DNA of 9,677 nt from Ruminococcus sp. UBA3800 (GCA_002368715.1 DFEO01000135.1:1-9677), one strand, 5' to 3'. Numbered from the stretch's first letter, positions 1 through 7,469 are shown. Numbers and translations are program-made. The notes: a model not told the origin generated them from the letters alone.

Positions 1-670
1 ACTCGAGCTCCATCTGCTCGAACTCTCTTACACGGAAAATGAAGTTTCCGGGAGTGATCTCGTTTCTGAAGGACTTTCCGACCTGAGCAACTCCGAAAGG
101 TATCTTCTTTCTGCTGGTCCTCTGGATATTCGCAAAGTTTACAAAAATGCCCTGTGCGGTCTCGGGACGCAGATAGATCTCGCTCTTGGAGTCCTCGGTT
201 ATTCCCTGGAAGGTCTTGAACATAAGGTTGAACTGTCTGATGTCAGTAAAGTTGTGCTTTCCGCAGTCAGGACAGGGGATGTTATGCTCCTTGATATAAT
301 CCATCATCTGCTCGTTCGACCAGCCCGCAACGTTGGTACCGTCAAAGTCCTCGATAAGGTTGTCTGCTCTGTGACGGGTCTTGCACTCCTTGCAATCCAT
401 GAGAGGATCGGAAAAGCCGCCGATATGGCCGGATGCCACCCAGGTCTGGGGGTTCATAAGGATAGCGGAATCAAGGCCCACGTTATACTTGTTCTCCTGG
501 ATGAACTTCTTTCTCCAGGCTGCCTTGATATTGGTCTTGAGCTCGACGCCGAGAGGGCCGTAGTCCCAGGTGTTTGCAAGACCGCCATAGATCTCGCTTC
601 CGGGATAAACAAAGCCTCTGCCCTTACAAAGAGCTACGATCTTTTCCATTGTCTTTTCTGTGTTTTTCAT
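1..670 (-). CDS. glyS: Glycyl-tRNA synthetase, single-chain type (partial, N-terminal 223 residues)
   Basis: Charges tRNA-Gly with glycine using ATP, in the cytoplasm. Only the N-terminal 223 residues lie in the window; the gene runs off the low-coordinate edge. Seen: the family N-terminus ([19 protein letters not shown], about residues 12-30), '[13 protein letters not shown]' at 33-45, two CxxC pairs at 93-96 and 133-136 likely to bind zinc, and class II motif 2 (FRNE...[12 protein letters not shown]) at 201-223. This is the dimeric one-polypeptide form of archaea, eukaryotes and many Firmicutes, not the alpha/beta GlyQ/GlyS enzyme. The ATG at 668-670 is chosen because AAGGAG lies 8-9 bases upstream; an internal Met at residue 8 has no such site. 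It follows proA by 85 bp on the same strand. No clear promoter or strong terminator was found in that gap, so read-through is possible. Confidence 0.96.
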   Translation of the reverse strand, partial: MKNTEKTMEKIVALCKGRGFVYPGSEIYGGLANTWDYGPLGVELKTNIKAAWRKKFIQENKYNVGLDSAILMNPQTWVASGHIGGFSDPLMDCKECKTRHRADNLIEDFDGTNVAGWSNEQMMDYIKEHNIPCPDCGKHNFTDIRQFNLMFKTFQGITEDSKSEIYLRPETAQGIFVNFANIQRTSRKKIPFGVAQVGKSFRNEITPGNFIFRVREFEQMELE

Positions 671-730
671 TATTTATACTCCTTTTTGACCTCGCTCACC
701 AACAGGACAAGCAAGACTTTTTTACATTCT

Positions 731-747
731 TCGCACAAACCGTGCGA
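731..747. other. Short perfect hairpin between proA and glyS
   Basis: TCGCAC, a 5-base loop, then GTGCGA. It lies in the 85-bp gap after proA. No U-tract follows on the minus strand (the next bases are A-rich), so it is not a convincing intrinsic terminator; it may be a processing or pause hairpin, or chance. Confidence 0.3.
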
Positions 748-755
748 GTGCAGGC

Positions 756-2006
756 TCAGACTCTTATCTGGCCGTTTCCCGTGATAAGGAACTTGGTGGT
801 GGTCATCTCTCTGAGACCCATAGGTCCTCTTGCGTGGAGCTTCTGGGTCGAGATGCCTATCTCTGCGCCGAGACCGAACATTCCGCCGTCGGTGAACCTT
901 GTGGAGCAGTTGACATAAACAGCCGCCGCATCAACACGCTTCTTGAACTCCTCAGCCGCCCAAACGCTCTCAGTAACGATACACTCGGAGTGGCCGGTGG
1001 AATACTTAGCGATATGGTCAAGGGCTATGGACATATCCTCAACTACTCTGATGGAAATGATATAGTCAAGGAACTCCGTAGCATAGTCCTCCTCGTCCGC
1101 AAGCTTTATATCCGAACCTAAGAAGTGGCGTGTTATCTCACAGCCTCTTATCTCAACATTGTGCTTGTCGAGCCTTGCTTTGAGCTTGGGCAGGAACCTG
1201 TCAGCCACGGAAGCGTGAACGAGACAGGTCTCGACAGCGTTGCACACCGAAGGACGTGATGTTTTTCCGTTGTCAACGATGTCCACCGCCATATTAAGGT
1301 CGGCGCTCTGGTCAACATAAACGTGGCAGTTGCCTGTTCCGGTCTCGATAACAGGAACCGTTGCGTTCTCAACAACAGCCTTGATAAGCTGTGCGCCGCC
1401 CCTCGGGATGAGGAGGTCAAGGAATTCATTGGAGCGCATCATATCCATAACGATGGAACGGTCAACGTTCTCCACCAGCTGGATTATATCAGGGCTGAAG
1501 CCCGAAAGGGAAACTGCCTTTCTCATAAGGTGCGCCAGCATCTTGTTCGAGCTTATGGCTTCCTTTCCGCCTCTGAGGATAACTGCGCTTCCTGCCTTCA
1601 GCGAAAGGATAGCACCGTCCACGGTAACATTCGGCCTTGCCTCATAGATGATGCCTATAACGCCCATAGGTACTCTTACCTTTTCGATCTTCATCCCGTT
1701 GGGTCTGGTCGAGCCCTCAACGATCTCGCCTATCGGGTCAGCAAGACCCACCAGCTCCTCGCAGGAAACAGCCATACCCTCGATACGGTCGTGGTTAAGA
1801 GTCAGCCTGTCGATAAGGGACTCTCTCATATTGTTCTGCCTTGCACGCTCGATATCCTCGGCATTTGCCGCAAGGATATCAGCCTCCCTGTTTCTGAGGA
1901 TGTGTGCGATCTCCAGCAATGCGTCGTTTTTCTGCTGGGTCGATGCGAACGCAAGCTCATTTTTACACTGTTTTGCCCTCTCTCCCAGCACATCAAAATA
2001 GCTCAT
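756..2006 (-). CDS. proA: Gamma-glutamyl phosphate reductase
   Basis: Reduces gamma-glutamyl phosphate with NADPH to glutamate 5-semialdehyde, the second step of proline synthesis; the product cyclises spontaneously to pyrroline-5-carboxylate. At 416 residues it is the normal family length. Seen: the cofactor-binding region (VPMGVIGIIYEARPNVTVDG, 112-131), 'SLKAGSAVILRGGKEA' at 135-150, the catalytic cysteine Cys255 in 'RPSVCNAVET', and the C-terminal signature 'HARGPMGLREMTTTKF' at 391-406. The start ATG lies 2 bp after the proB stop, and its ribosome site (GGAGAGGAG) is inside the end of proB, so the two are likely translationally coupled. proC, the last step, is not in the window. All key residues are present and nothing suggests decay. 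Confidence 0.98.
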   Translation of the reverse strand: MSYFDVLGERAKQCKNELAFASTQQKNDALLEIAHILRNREADILAANAEDIERARQNNMRESLIDRLTLNHDRIEGMAVSCEELVGLADPIGEIVEGSTRPNGMKIEKVRVPMGVIGIIYEARPNVTVDGAILSLKAGSAVILRGGKEAISSNKMLAHLMRKAVSLSGFSPDIIQLVENVDRSIVMDMMRSNEFLDLLIPRGGAQLIKAVVENATVPVIETGTGNCHVYVDQSADLNMAVDIVDNGKTSRPSVCNAVETCLVHASVADRFLPKLKARLDKHNVEIRGCEITRHFLGSDIKLADEEDYATEFLDYIISIRVVEDMSIALDHIAKYSTGHSECIVTESVWAAEEFKKRVDAAAVYVNCSTRFTDGGMFGLGAEIGISTQKLHARGPMGLREMTTTKFLITGNGQIRV

Positions 2007-2008
2007 AG

Positions 2009-2806
2009 TCAGCTCTCCTCTCCGTTTGCTTTGAACAATGTTCCCACAGGCTTGTTCTCGAAGATCTTATAAAGCCTTCTGGGGTCACGTCCGTTCATTA
2101 TTATAAGGTCAATGCCGCCGTTTCTGGCGATCTCAGCAGCCTTGATCTTTGTTGCCATTCCGCCTGTGCCGAGCTTTGAGCCTGCACCGCCTGCAAGAGC
2201 TCTTATCTCGTCGGTTATGCTCTTAACCACAGGGATCAGCTCGGCGTCATCATACTTGTGAGGGTCTTTATCGAAAAGCCCCTCGATATCCGACATGATA
2301 ACAAGCAGATCCGCCTTCGCAAGCACAGCCACATTTGCTGCCAGCGAGTCGTTCTCGCCCATTTCAAGCTCCAGCTCATCGATAGCCACCGTATCGTTCT
2401 CATTGACGATAGGTATAGCGCCCAACTCGATTATCCTTGCCAGTGCATTCTCGACATTTTCCTTTCTGCCCTCCAGCAGGATATATTTTGTCAGCAGCAT
2501 CTGAGCCACATTTATACCGTAATTAGAGAACAGATCGTCATAAAGATACATCAGCTCGCACTGACCGATGGAGGCGCAGGCCTGCTTTGTCGGAGTGTCC
2601 TTAGGCTTCTGCATAAGTCCCAGCTTTGACATCCCAAGGCCTATGGCGCCGCTTGACACAAGGATTATCTCGTATCCTGCGTTATGAAGATCAGCCAGCG
2701 TCTTTACCAGTATCTCCACACGCCTGATGTTTAGCTTTCCCGTCCCGTGAGTAAGGGTCGATGTGCCCACTTTTACAACTATTCTTTTCTTACTGCTCAT
2801 ATCCAT
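2009..2806 (-). CDS. proB: Glutamate 5-kinase, short form without PUA domain
   Basis: Phosphorylates the gamma-carboxyl of glutamate with ATP, the first and usually feedback-controlled step of proline synthesis. It is 265 residues long and consists of the amino-acid-kinase domain only: 'RIVVKVGTSTLT' (8-19), 'VSSGAIGLGMSKLG' (50-63), 'NENDTVA' (135-141) and 'GENDSLAANVAVLAKADLLV' (150-169) for substrate binding, and 'GSKLGTGGMATKIKAA' (209-224) for the nucleotide. The E. coli enzyme has 367 residues with a C-terminal PUA domain; here the protein ends soon after the kinase fold, as known for some other bacteria. The start at 2806 is backed by GGGGAG 8 bases upstream. It sits directly before proA; the 98-bp gap from the upstream dehydrogenase shows only a 5-bp hairpin and no clear promoter. 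Confidence 0.97.
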   Translation of the reverse strand: MDMSSKKRIVVKVGTSTLTHGTGKLNIRRVEILVKTLADLHNAGYEIILVSSGAIGLGMSKLGLMQKPKDTPTKQACASIGQCELMYLYDDLFSNYGINVAQMLLTKYILLEGRKENVENALARIIELGAIPIVNENDTVAIDELELEMGENDSLAANVAVLAKADLLVIMSDIEGLFDKDPHKYDDAELIPVVKSITDEIRALAGGAGSKLGTGGMATKIKAAEIARNGGIDLIIMNGRDPRRLYKIFENKPVGTLFKANGEES

Positions 2807-2904
2807 TTTTATAACTCCCCTGCCCGTGATGATATACGGGACTATTCATTAAGCTGTGCGCCCGCCAAAAATGCAGAAACAACGCACGAGCCACAAGATC
2901 TCTT

Positions 2905-3855
2905 CTATCGGTTGACCACATTTATGGGTCTGCCTTCAATAAATGCCTCAAGATTTTGTGCGACCCTTTCAAGGAGCCGCTCTCTTGTTTCTCTTGGTGC
3001 CCAGGCAACATGGGGCGTGATAACACACCCCTTAGCTTTATAAAGCGGGCAATCCGCCCTCATCGGTTCAAAGGTCAGAGCGTCGATGCAGGCGCCTGCT
3101 ATCTCCCCGGCATTGAGAGCATCGGCCAGAGCCTGCTCATCAACAAGGCCGCCCCTTGCCGTATTTACCAGAAGAGCCGTCTTTTTCATAAGACAAAGAG
3201 CCTCCCTGTTTATCATCCTCTCATTCTCCGCAAACAGCGGACAATGAAGCGTCACGACATCAGAGCGCTTCAGAAGCTCCTCAAAGGACACACACTCATG
3301 CCCGGTGACTTTTTCCGGGCTGCGTGTGAAGGTTATGACCTTCATATCAAAGGCGCTTGCTATCTGAGCCACCTTTCGTCCTATATTCCCATAGCCCACA
3401 ATACCTATGGTCTGCCCTGCAAGCTCGTGGGTCGGTATGCCGAAATAGGAAAACAGCTTATAATCTATCCACTCGCCGTTATCGACAGCGGCGGCATATT
3501 CTCTTATCTTGCTGTAATGATTGAGTATCATCGCAAAGGTATGCTGAGCTACTGCCGCCGTGGAATAGGCAGGCACATTGCACACCACCGCACCGTGAGC
3601 ACTTGCCGCAGCAAGATCGACATTGTTATAGCCCGTTGCGAACAGCCCCACATATTTCAGGTTTTTGCAGGCCTCGAACACCTCGTTCGTTATCAGGCAC
3701 TTGTTGCAGATGACCGCATCCGCATCGCCTATCTTTTCAGCGACCTGATCGTTTGGCGTAAAGCCGAACACCTTGCATTCGCCCAGCCCTGTTATGCCCT
3801 CAAGCGACACATCATCTCTCGAAACGGTCTCCGAGTCAAGGATAACTATCTTCAT
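2905..3855 (-). CDS. D-2-hydroxyacid dehydrogenase (glycerate / hydroxypyruvate reductase-like)
   Basis: Predicted NAD(P)-dependent oxidoreductase that interconverts a 2-oxo acid and a D-2-hydroxy acid. 316 residues, normal for the family. Seen: the Rossmann motif 'GIVGYGNIGRKVAQ' at 151-164 and the catalytic triad of the family, Arg234 in 'NTARGGLVDE', Glu263 in 'TFEP', His282 in 'TPHVAW'. The end of the second Rossmann strand reads 'FTRSPE' (Arg178) where NAD-preferring members usually carry Asp; this may point to NADPH, but the residue alone does not settle it. The substrate cannot be read from the sequence; glycerate/hydroxypyruvate reductase is the closest style. The start overlaps the stop of the upstream membrane protein (ATGA), so the two are co-translated. 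It shares strand and probably transcript with proBA, but a metabolic link to proline is not obvious. Confidence 0.92.
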   Translation of the reverse strand: MKIVILDSETVSRDDVSLEGITGLGECKVFGFTPNDQVAEKIGDADAVICNKCLITNEVFEACKNLKYVGLFATGYNNVDLAAASAHGAVVCNVPAYSTAAVAQHTFAMILNHYSKIREYAAAVDNGEWIDYKLFSYFGIPTHELAGQTIGIVGYGNIGRKVAQIASAFDMKVITFTRSPEKVTGHECVSFEELLKRSDVVTLHCPLFAENERMINREALCLMKKTALLVNTARGGLVDEQALADALNAGEIAGACIDALTFEPMRADCPLYKAKGCVITPHVAWAPRETRERLLERVAQNLEAFIEGRPINVVNR

Positions 3856-4205
3856 TCTTCGTCCTCAAAGGCTGTGTCCACGGCATCATCATCGTGCGTG
3901 CCCACAGAGCCTGCTTCAGCTTTTTTCTGTTTTGAAGCCTTGATGGAAAAGACCACACAGGCTGCCAGCAGGCAGACCTCTGCCGCAAAAAGGGTGGCGA
4001 TGACAGCCGAATGTGTCAGAAACTGCGTGACTATCGTAAGGTCAACAGCCACCAGCAGGCAGAGATAGCTCGGCTTGCGTCTTCTCATATACAAAACTGC
4101 GTAAAGGACCGTTGCCAGCACGCAGAAGCCTATGTGCATACCAAGCGGCAGAGGCGCATAAACATTCTGGAGCTTGGCTCCGTCATCAGCAAATAAAGTA
4201 AGCAA
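3852..4205 (-). CDS. Small membrane protein of unknown function, probable TTG start
   Basis: Not recognised. The 117-residue form has three hydrophobic segments (about 22-40, 46-63, 66-88), a basic loop 'RRRKPS' after the first, and an acidic C-terminal tail (about 105-117) expected to be soluble. Start choice: an in-frame ATG exists at 4242-4244 (130 residues), but it has no ribosome site and lies only a few bases after the expected transcription start of the promoter at 4255-4283. The TTG at 4203-4205 has GGAG (4215-4218) 9 bases upstream, so it is preferred; the ATG at 4212-4214 directly abuts that GGAG and is unlikely. Its stop overlaps the start of the hydroxyacid dehydrogenase by 4 bp. 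First gene of the leftward operon. Confidence 0.7.
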   Translation of the reverse strand: MLTLFADDGAKLQNVYAPLPLGMHIGFCVLATVLYAVLYMRRRKPSYLCLLVAVDLTIVTQFLTHSAVIATLFAAEVCLLAACVVFSIKASKQKKAEAGSVGTHDDDAVDTAFEDEE

Positions 4206-4254
4206 ATGTATCATCTCCGTAAAAATTCCAGACCCAAAGGTCATTATCTAAACT

Positions 4255-4283
4255 ATTATAGCACACTTCTTTTAAAATGTAAA
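4255..4283 (-). promoter_or_regulatory. Sigma-A type promoter for the leftward operon
   Basis: Read on the minus strand: -35 TTTACA (4278-4283), 17-bp spacer, -10 TATAAT (4255-4260). Expected transcription start near 4248. It drives the membrane protein, the hydroxyacid dehydrogenase and probably proB-proA. Placement argues against the ATG at 4244, which would be nearly leaderless. Confidence 0.75.
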
Positions 4284-4328
4284 GCCCCACCGGCCTTTTA
4301 TCAGGGAAAACAGTTTTCGGTTTAAAAC

Positions 4329-4363
4329 AAAAAAACACAGCCCCCGGATCCCGGGAACTGTGT
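4329..4363 (-). terminator. Intrinsic terminator downstream of the tRNA-Arg 3' end
   Basis: On the minus strand, a 13-bp stem (ACACAGTTCCCGG / CCGGGGGCTGTGT, two U-G pairs) with a 3-base loop, followed by seven T. It sits 8 bases after the tRNA 3' end, as expected for the original tRNA gene terminator, and isolates the downstream operon promoter from transcription coming out of the element. Confidence 0.9.
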
Positions 4364-4371
4364 ATTAAACG

Positions 4372-4413
4372 TGCGCCAGAAGGGACTCGAACCCCCGACC
4401 TACTGGTTCGTAG
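4372..4413 (-). other. tRNA-Arg(ACG) 3' fragment; candidate attachment site (element end)
   Basis: On the minus strand this reads anticodon loop CTACGAA (anticodon ACG at 4409-4411), 3' anticodon stem CCAGT, variable loop AGGTC, T arm GGGGG-TTCGAGT-CCCTT, acceptor strand CTGGCGC, and discriminator A. CCA is not encoded. The 5' anticodon strand that should follow (ACTGG) is absent: the bases found are AGGCT, and no D arm or 5' acceptor (GCGCCAG) is seen within several hundred bases. A tRNA cut exactly at the anticodon loop is the usual product of a tyrosine recombinase that crosses over there: one end of the element keeps the 3' fragment, the other regenerates the full tRNA. By geometry the element lies at higher coordinates and the intact tRNA-Arg should be at its far end, outside this window. 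Confidence 0.85.
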
Positions 4414-4529
4414 AGCCTCATCGTTACCGCTGCAGTGCATTGTGAACTGAGGTAATTTAAGGTAATACGCACATTCGGCAATATAAGAATAATGTGATGT
4501 GATGCGATTTAAGGCTGTTTTTGAAAAAA

Positions 4530-4549
4530 TAGTGCCCTTTTAGTGCCCT
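4530..4549. repeat. Tandem direct repeat TAGTGCCCT, possible integrase arm-type sites
   Basis: Two exact 9-base copies (4530-4538 and 4541-4549) separated by 2 bp, an 11-bp period, so both face the same side of the helix. They lie about 120 bp inside the tRNA crossover point. Short tandem copies at such a distance are typical arm-type binding sites for the N-terminal domain of tyrosine integrases. The assignment is by position and pattern only. Confidence 0.5.
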
Positions 4550-4736
4550 GAGGTTTTTCAAGGTGGATTTTTTATAGGAATATATGAACGCTTTGGCTAA
4601 AAGGCCTTCAATTATAAATCAGGAGCCCACTTATCATCCGATATCATATCTTCATCACGCTAGCCACACTATGTTTCAGATATTATAGTATGGAGAAAAC
4701 CTATAAAAGAGTACTTCTTTTGGATAAAGAGCAAGC

Positions 4737-4767
4737 GATCCCGCAGATCATTTTGATCTGCGGGATC
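4737..4767. terminator. Perfect 14-bp hairpin after the beta-helix gene
   Basis: GATCCCGCAGATCA, a 3-base loop, then its exact reverse complement. It lies 52 bp past the beta-helix stop codon (read leftward). The stem is strong, but neither side has a full U-tract (GCTTGCTCTTT on the minus side, TGTTTCAT on the plus side). Likely a terminator or 3'-end stabiliser for the beta-helix mRNA. Confidence 0.6.
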
Positions 4768-4818
4768 TGTTTCATACATTGGTTTTCACAGCTTATTAGT
4801 GCCTTTAAGCAGCTAATA

Positions 4819-7365
4819 CTATTTCACCTTCGCCGTCTTAGTATCAAACGCCGAGCCGTAGGTAGTGCCCTCATAGGTCCTGAAAGCTCTTACCGTGAAG
4901 TATCTGGTACCCGATTTAAGACCGGTCTTCGTAAAGCTTGTGGTGCTGTTGTTCACAGTGCCGACCCTTGTCCAGGCGGCGCCGGATGAAGCCTTATAGT
5001 AAAGCGCATAGCTTGTAGCACCCGTGACCTTCTTCCAGCTGTAGGTCGCCGAACCTTTAGTCTTGGAGGTGACAGAAAAGCTTACCTTTGCAGGATTTGT
5101 GGATGTCTTGTAATTGTTGAAGCCGGGCGAAAGTATCTCGGTACCGTTCACGGTCTTGTATGCCCTTGCAGTCAGCGCATAGGCCTCACCGGGGTTGAGT
5201 TTGTTGACCAGCTGAACATTGTTTCCGCCGGTGGTCTTGGCGTATCTTTGCCACTGCTTGGTGCTCTTGTTGTAGAGGTACACCACATAGCCGTCAGCGC
5301 CGGAGACCTTGTTCCAGGTGAACTTGATAGCATTAGCCGAAACTGCAACGTTCTTGAAGCCGGTGACGTTGGCAAGGGAAAGCTTTGCCTTGAAGCTGTC
5401 CTTATAGCCAAGTCCGCAGACCGAGCACTTATGTAGCGTGTAGCCCTGCGCCAGATAGGTTGGTGCAACTGTGGATGAAGTGAAGGTATGAGCTGTCGGG
5501 GCTGTGAAATCGGAGTAATACTGGAACGAACAGTCGGAGCAGTAATACTTGGTGTAGCCGGCACCCTTGCAGGTGTTGTTGACGCTCACGCCTGCCTTGA
5601 AATCGAAAGCGTGGGTGGTGTTGCCCGTTCTTGTGGTAAGGGTCGAGCCTGGATTTATCTTCACGCTGTTTCTGTCCGTAACGTTTGAATTGAACTTTGA
5701 AGCCTTGGCATTTCCGGTAAGATAGAGGTCATTGCCGGAGTTGCTGAAGAAATGGTTGCTGTTCACCTGGGTGACAGTCGAGTTAGTGTTCAGGGTCACC
5801 GCATCGGTCTTGCCTTTTCCGAAAGTGTTTGAGTCTATCTTATTGACAGTTGACGAGATGACATAAACACCGAAGCTATTGCATTCAAGGACAGTGTTTC
5901 CCGTAACATTGTTAGTGCCTGTGCAGCTCTCAAGGGTTATGCCTCTGCCGCCCGTGGTCTTTCTTATCATATTGTCAGAGATAGTTATCCCGCTGTCGGT
6001 GTAGGCGGTTATCGCCCTTGCCGAGGTGTTTATTATAGTGTTTCCCGAAACAGCGGAGCCTGTGCTGTTGCTGACATATACCGAGTCGTTGCACTTGTCG
6101 AGATAGTTGTTTTTAAGCGTTGCCTTGCCTGTATCAACATATATGCCACGGTAGGGAGCACTGGTAACGATGTTGTCGTGGGCGTTGATAACGGAGCTGT
6201 AATAGCCGTGGATGCCGCAGATCCTGCTGTCGGAGCCGCCGCTGTAGTTGGCGGTCTTTATCGTGTTCGAGTATATCTCAAGAGAGGTGCTGTTTGTCAT
6301 ATCTATCTTCGAGCCTGTCTTGGTGTTTGACAGCTCCAAAGCAGACAGCGCACCCAGCTCCATTCGGTTCGTGCCGAAATTATATATCTTGGACTTTATA
6401 TCGGAGCCGGGCTTATAGGACGAATTGTCAAGGGTGTTGTTATATACCGAGCCCCTTGTGTTCTCTGCGTGGATAAGGGTCGGGGTGTTGGTGGCCTTGT
6501 TGCTGTAAAACTCGAAGTTCTTGAAATTCGCCGCATTGCAGCAGCCGTAATAGCAATCTGTGAAAGTGTTGCCGTAGATCTTTATGCTGTCGGCTGTGAG
6601 GGTGTCATAAACATGGTGGGTGCCCACACCAGTAGGAACGCCGGCGAATTTACAGCCGTAGACGCTGATGTTTTTCATGTTCCTGCCTGCCGAGCCGCCC
6701 TCGGGCTCTACAAAGTCTATGTGGAGAGCCTCTGCCGACCAGTAAGATGTGGAGCTGGTCTGCGAGGTATAGGCACTGGCGGAGCCTGTGAAGGGCTTGA
6801 AATCAGTAAAGGTACAGTTAGCAGCGGTCAAACCCTGTGCGCCGTCAACGACCACGCAGTGAGTTCCGCAGTAGTTCCTGAACGTTACGCCCGAGAGGGT
6901 TATATTGTCAGTCGAGCGGAAAGACACAAGACCCTTTGCCTGAGTGGTGGTCTGGGCATTTCCGTTAAAGGTCCCACCGCTGACGGTTATATTCTTCTGG
7001 CTGTCGGTCTCCATAATATAAACGCTTGGCGCGCCTTTCTGACGCATGAGCACAGCGCCGGAGTCCATCTGGAGAGTGGTGTTTGAATATATCCTCAAAG
7101 ACCTGGCAGACTTGCCGGACGGAGTTCCGATATAGTATCTTCCTGACGGCACGACCACCTTGACCGGCACCGAGCTGCCCTTTGCTGCATCCAGCGCTTT
7201 CTGGAAAGCATCTGTGTCATCGGCGGAGTCGGAACCGTTGGCACCGTAAGATGTGACATTGACAGCTTTCACCGCTGCAGCACCAGCCGGAAGAGCTGAA
7301 GCCCCCTCTGCGCAAAGCGCCAGAGCCACAGAACACAGTGTCCCCAAAACTTTTGTAAGCCTCAT
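4819..7365 (-). CDS. Secreted right-handed beta-helix protein with CxxC modules and two FN3-like domains
   Basis: 848 residues. A signal peptide is visible (MRLTK, hydrophobic core to about 22, likely cleavage after 'ASA' near 24). Residues 34-80 ('VNVTSYGANGSDSADDTDAF', then 'VVVPSGRYYI') match the start of pectate-lyase-superfamily (PL_3-type) folds. About 80-580 is a long run of N/S/T-rich strands with recurring 'ItiSgNtf'-like turns, i.e. a parallel beta-helix. Residues 584-661 hold two similar modules, each with a CxxC pair ('YYCSDCSFQYY', 'HKCSVCGLGYK'). 662-757 and 758-848 are two FN3-like domains. No dockerin, LPxTG or SLH anchor is seen, so it is probably released or held non-covalently. 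Possible roles are a polysaccharide lyase, epimerase or carbohydrate-binding protein; no catalytic residues could be assigned. Start: an upstream in-frame ATG at 7425 falls in the riboswitch; the ATG at 7363-7365 has AGGAGG 7-8 bases upstream. Regulated by a c-di-GMP riboswitch. Confidence 0.88.
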   Translation of the reverse strand: MRLTKVLGTLCSVALALCAEGASALPAGAAAVKAVNVTSYGANGSDSADDTDAFQKALDAAKGSSVPVKVVVPSGRYYIGTPSGKSARSLRIYSNTTLQMDSGAVLMRQKGAPSVYIMETDSQKNITVSGGTFNGNAQTTTQAKGLVSFRSTDNITLSGVTFRNYCGTHCVVVDGAQGLTAANCTFTDFKPFTGSASAYTSQTSSTSYWSAEALHIDFVEPEGGSAGRNMKNISVYGCKFAGVPTGVGTHHVYDTLTADSIKIYGNTFTDCYYGCCNAANFKNFEFYSNKATNTPTLIHAENTRGSVYNNTLDNSSYKPGSDIKSKIYNFGTNRMELGALSALELSNTKTGSKIDMTNSTSLEIYSNTIKTANYSGGSDSRICGIHGYYSSVINAHDNIVTSAPYRGIYVDTGKATLKNNYLDKCNDSVYVSNSTGSAVSGNTIINTSARAITAYTDSGITISDNMIRKTTGGRGITLESCTGTNNVTGNTVLECNSFGVYVISSTVNKIDSNTFGKGKTDAVTLNTNSTVTQVNSNHFFSNSGNDLYLTGNAKASKFNSNVTDRNSVKINPGSTLTTRTGNTTHAFDFKAGVSVNNTCKGAGYTKYYCSDCSFQYYSDFTAPTAHTFTSSTVAPTYLAQGYTLHKCSVCGLGYKDSFKAKLSLANVTGFKNVAVSANAIKFTWNKVSGADGYVVYLYNKSTKQWQRYAKTTGGNNVQLVNKLNPGEAYALTARAYKTVNGTEILSPGFNNYKTSTNPAKVSFSVTSKTKGSATYSWKKVTGATSYALYYKASSGAAWTRVGTVNNSTTSFTKTGLKSGTRYFTVRAFRTYEGTTYGSAFDTKTAKVK

Positions 7366-7383
7366 ATTTCTACCTCCTGTAAC

Positions 7384-7414
7384 AAAAAAAGCAACGCATC
7401 CTGCGACGCATTGC
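7384..7414 (-). terminator. Riboswitch-controlled intrinsic terminator
   Basis: On the minus strand, GCAATGCGTC, loop GCAG, GATGCGTTGC (10 pairs, two of them G-U), then seven T. It sits between the aptamer and the AGGAGG of the beta-helix gene. Its 5' strand (7405-7414) is wholly contained in the antiterminator partner 7403-7418, so the two structures exclude each other. Confidence 0.9.
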
Positions 7415-7469
7415 CAAAGCTGCAACCGGCTGTCATACCTCTTGGATTAGACCCTTGGCTTTGCGTCGC
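7403..7469 (-). promoter_or_regulatory. Antiterminator pairing (7454-7469 with 7403-7418)
   Basis: The minus-strand segment GCGACGCAAAGCCAAG (7454-7469) can pair with TTTGGCAATGCGTCGC (7403-7418): 8 perfect pairs, an AA/AA internal loop, then 6 pairs (one G-U). The first strand contains the most conserved part of the c-di-GMP aptamer and the second contains the terminator's 5' strand. Ligand binding should hide the first strand and let the terminator form, so the inferred output is OFF with c-di-GMP. Confidence 0.75.

Larger units (their letters stand above)
4414..4818. other. Non-coding element-end region with direct repeats
   Basis: About 400 bp between the tRNA fragment and the beta-helix gene, more AT-rich than its flanks. 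It contains GGTAAT twice (4451, 4461; 10-bp period), GTGAT-type short repeats near 4492-4505, the TAGTGCCCT pair described separately, and a GC-rich hairpin at 4737-4767. No integrase, excisionase or other supported gene is visible. A 34-codon ORF beginning near 4583 has no ribosome site and is not called. Confidence 0.55.

Noticed and set aside
2807..2904. Possible T-box or other riboswitch before proB
   Set aside because: Only a 5-bp hairpin (2823-2840) is present; no T-box sequence, specifier stem or terminator/antiterminator pair is visible.
4186..4440. 84-residue minus-strand open frame containing 'SGVRVPSGA'
   Set aside because: This peptide is the well-known false translation of a tRNA T arm and acceptor; the frame covers the tRNA-Arg fragment and its terminator and has no ribosome site.
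4414..4450. Possible divergent 5' half of the tRNA (a GCAGCGGTA stretch resembling a D loop)
   Set aside because: The bases do not form a D stem, an anticodon stem with CCAGT, or an acceptor with CTGGCGC, so the resemblance is taken as chance.
7366..7425. Upstream ATG giving an 868-residue form of the beta-helix protein
   Set aside because: The ATG falls inside the riboswitch and the frame crosses the terminator; the ATG at 7365 has AGGAGG and starts a proper signal peptide.
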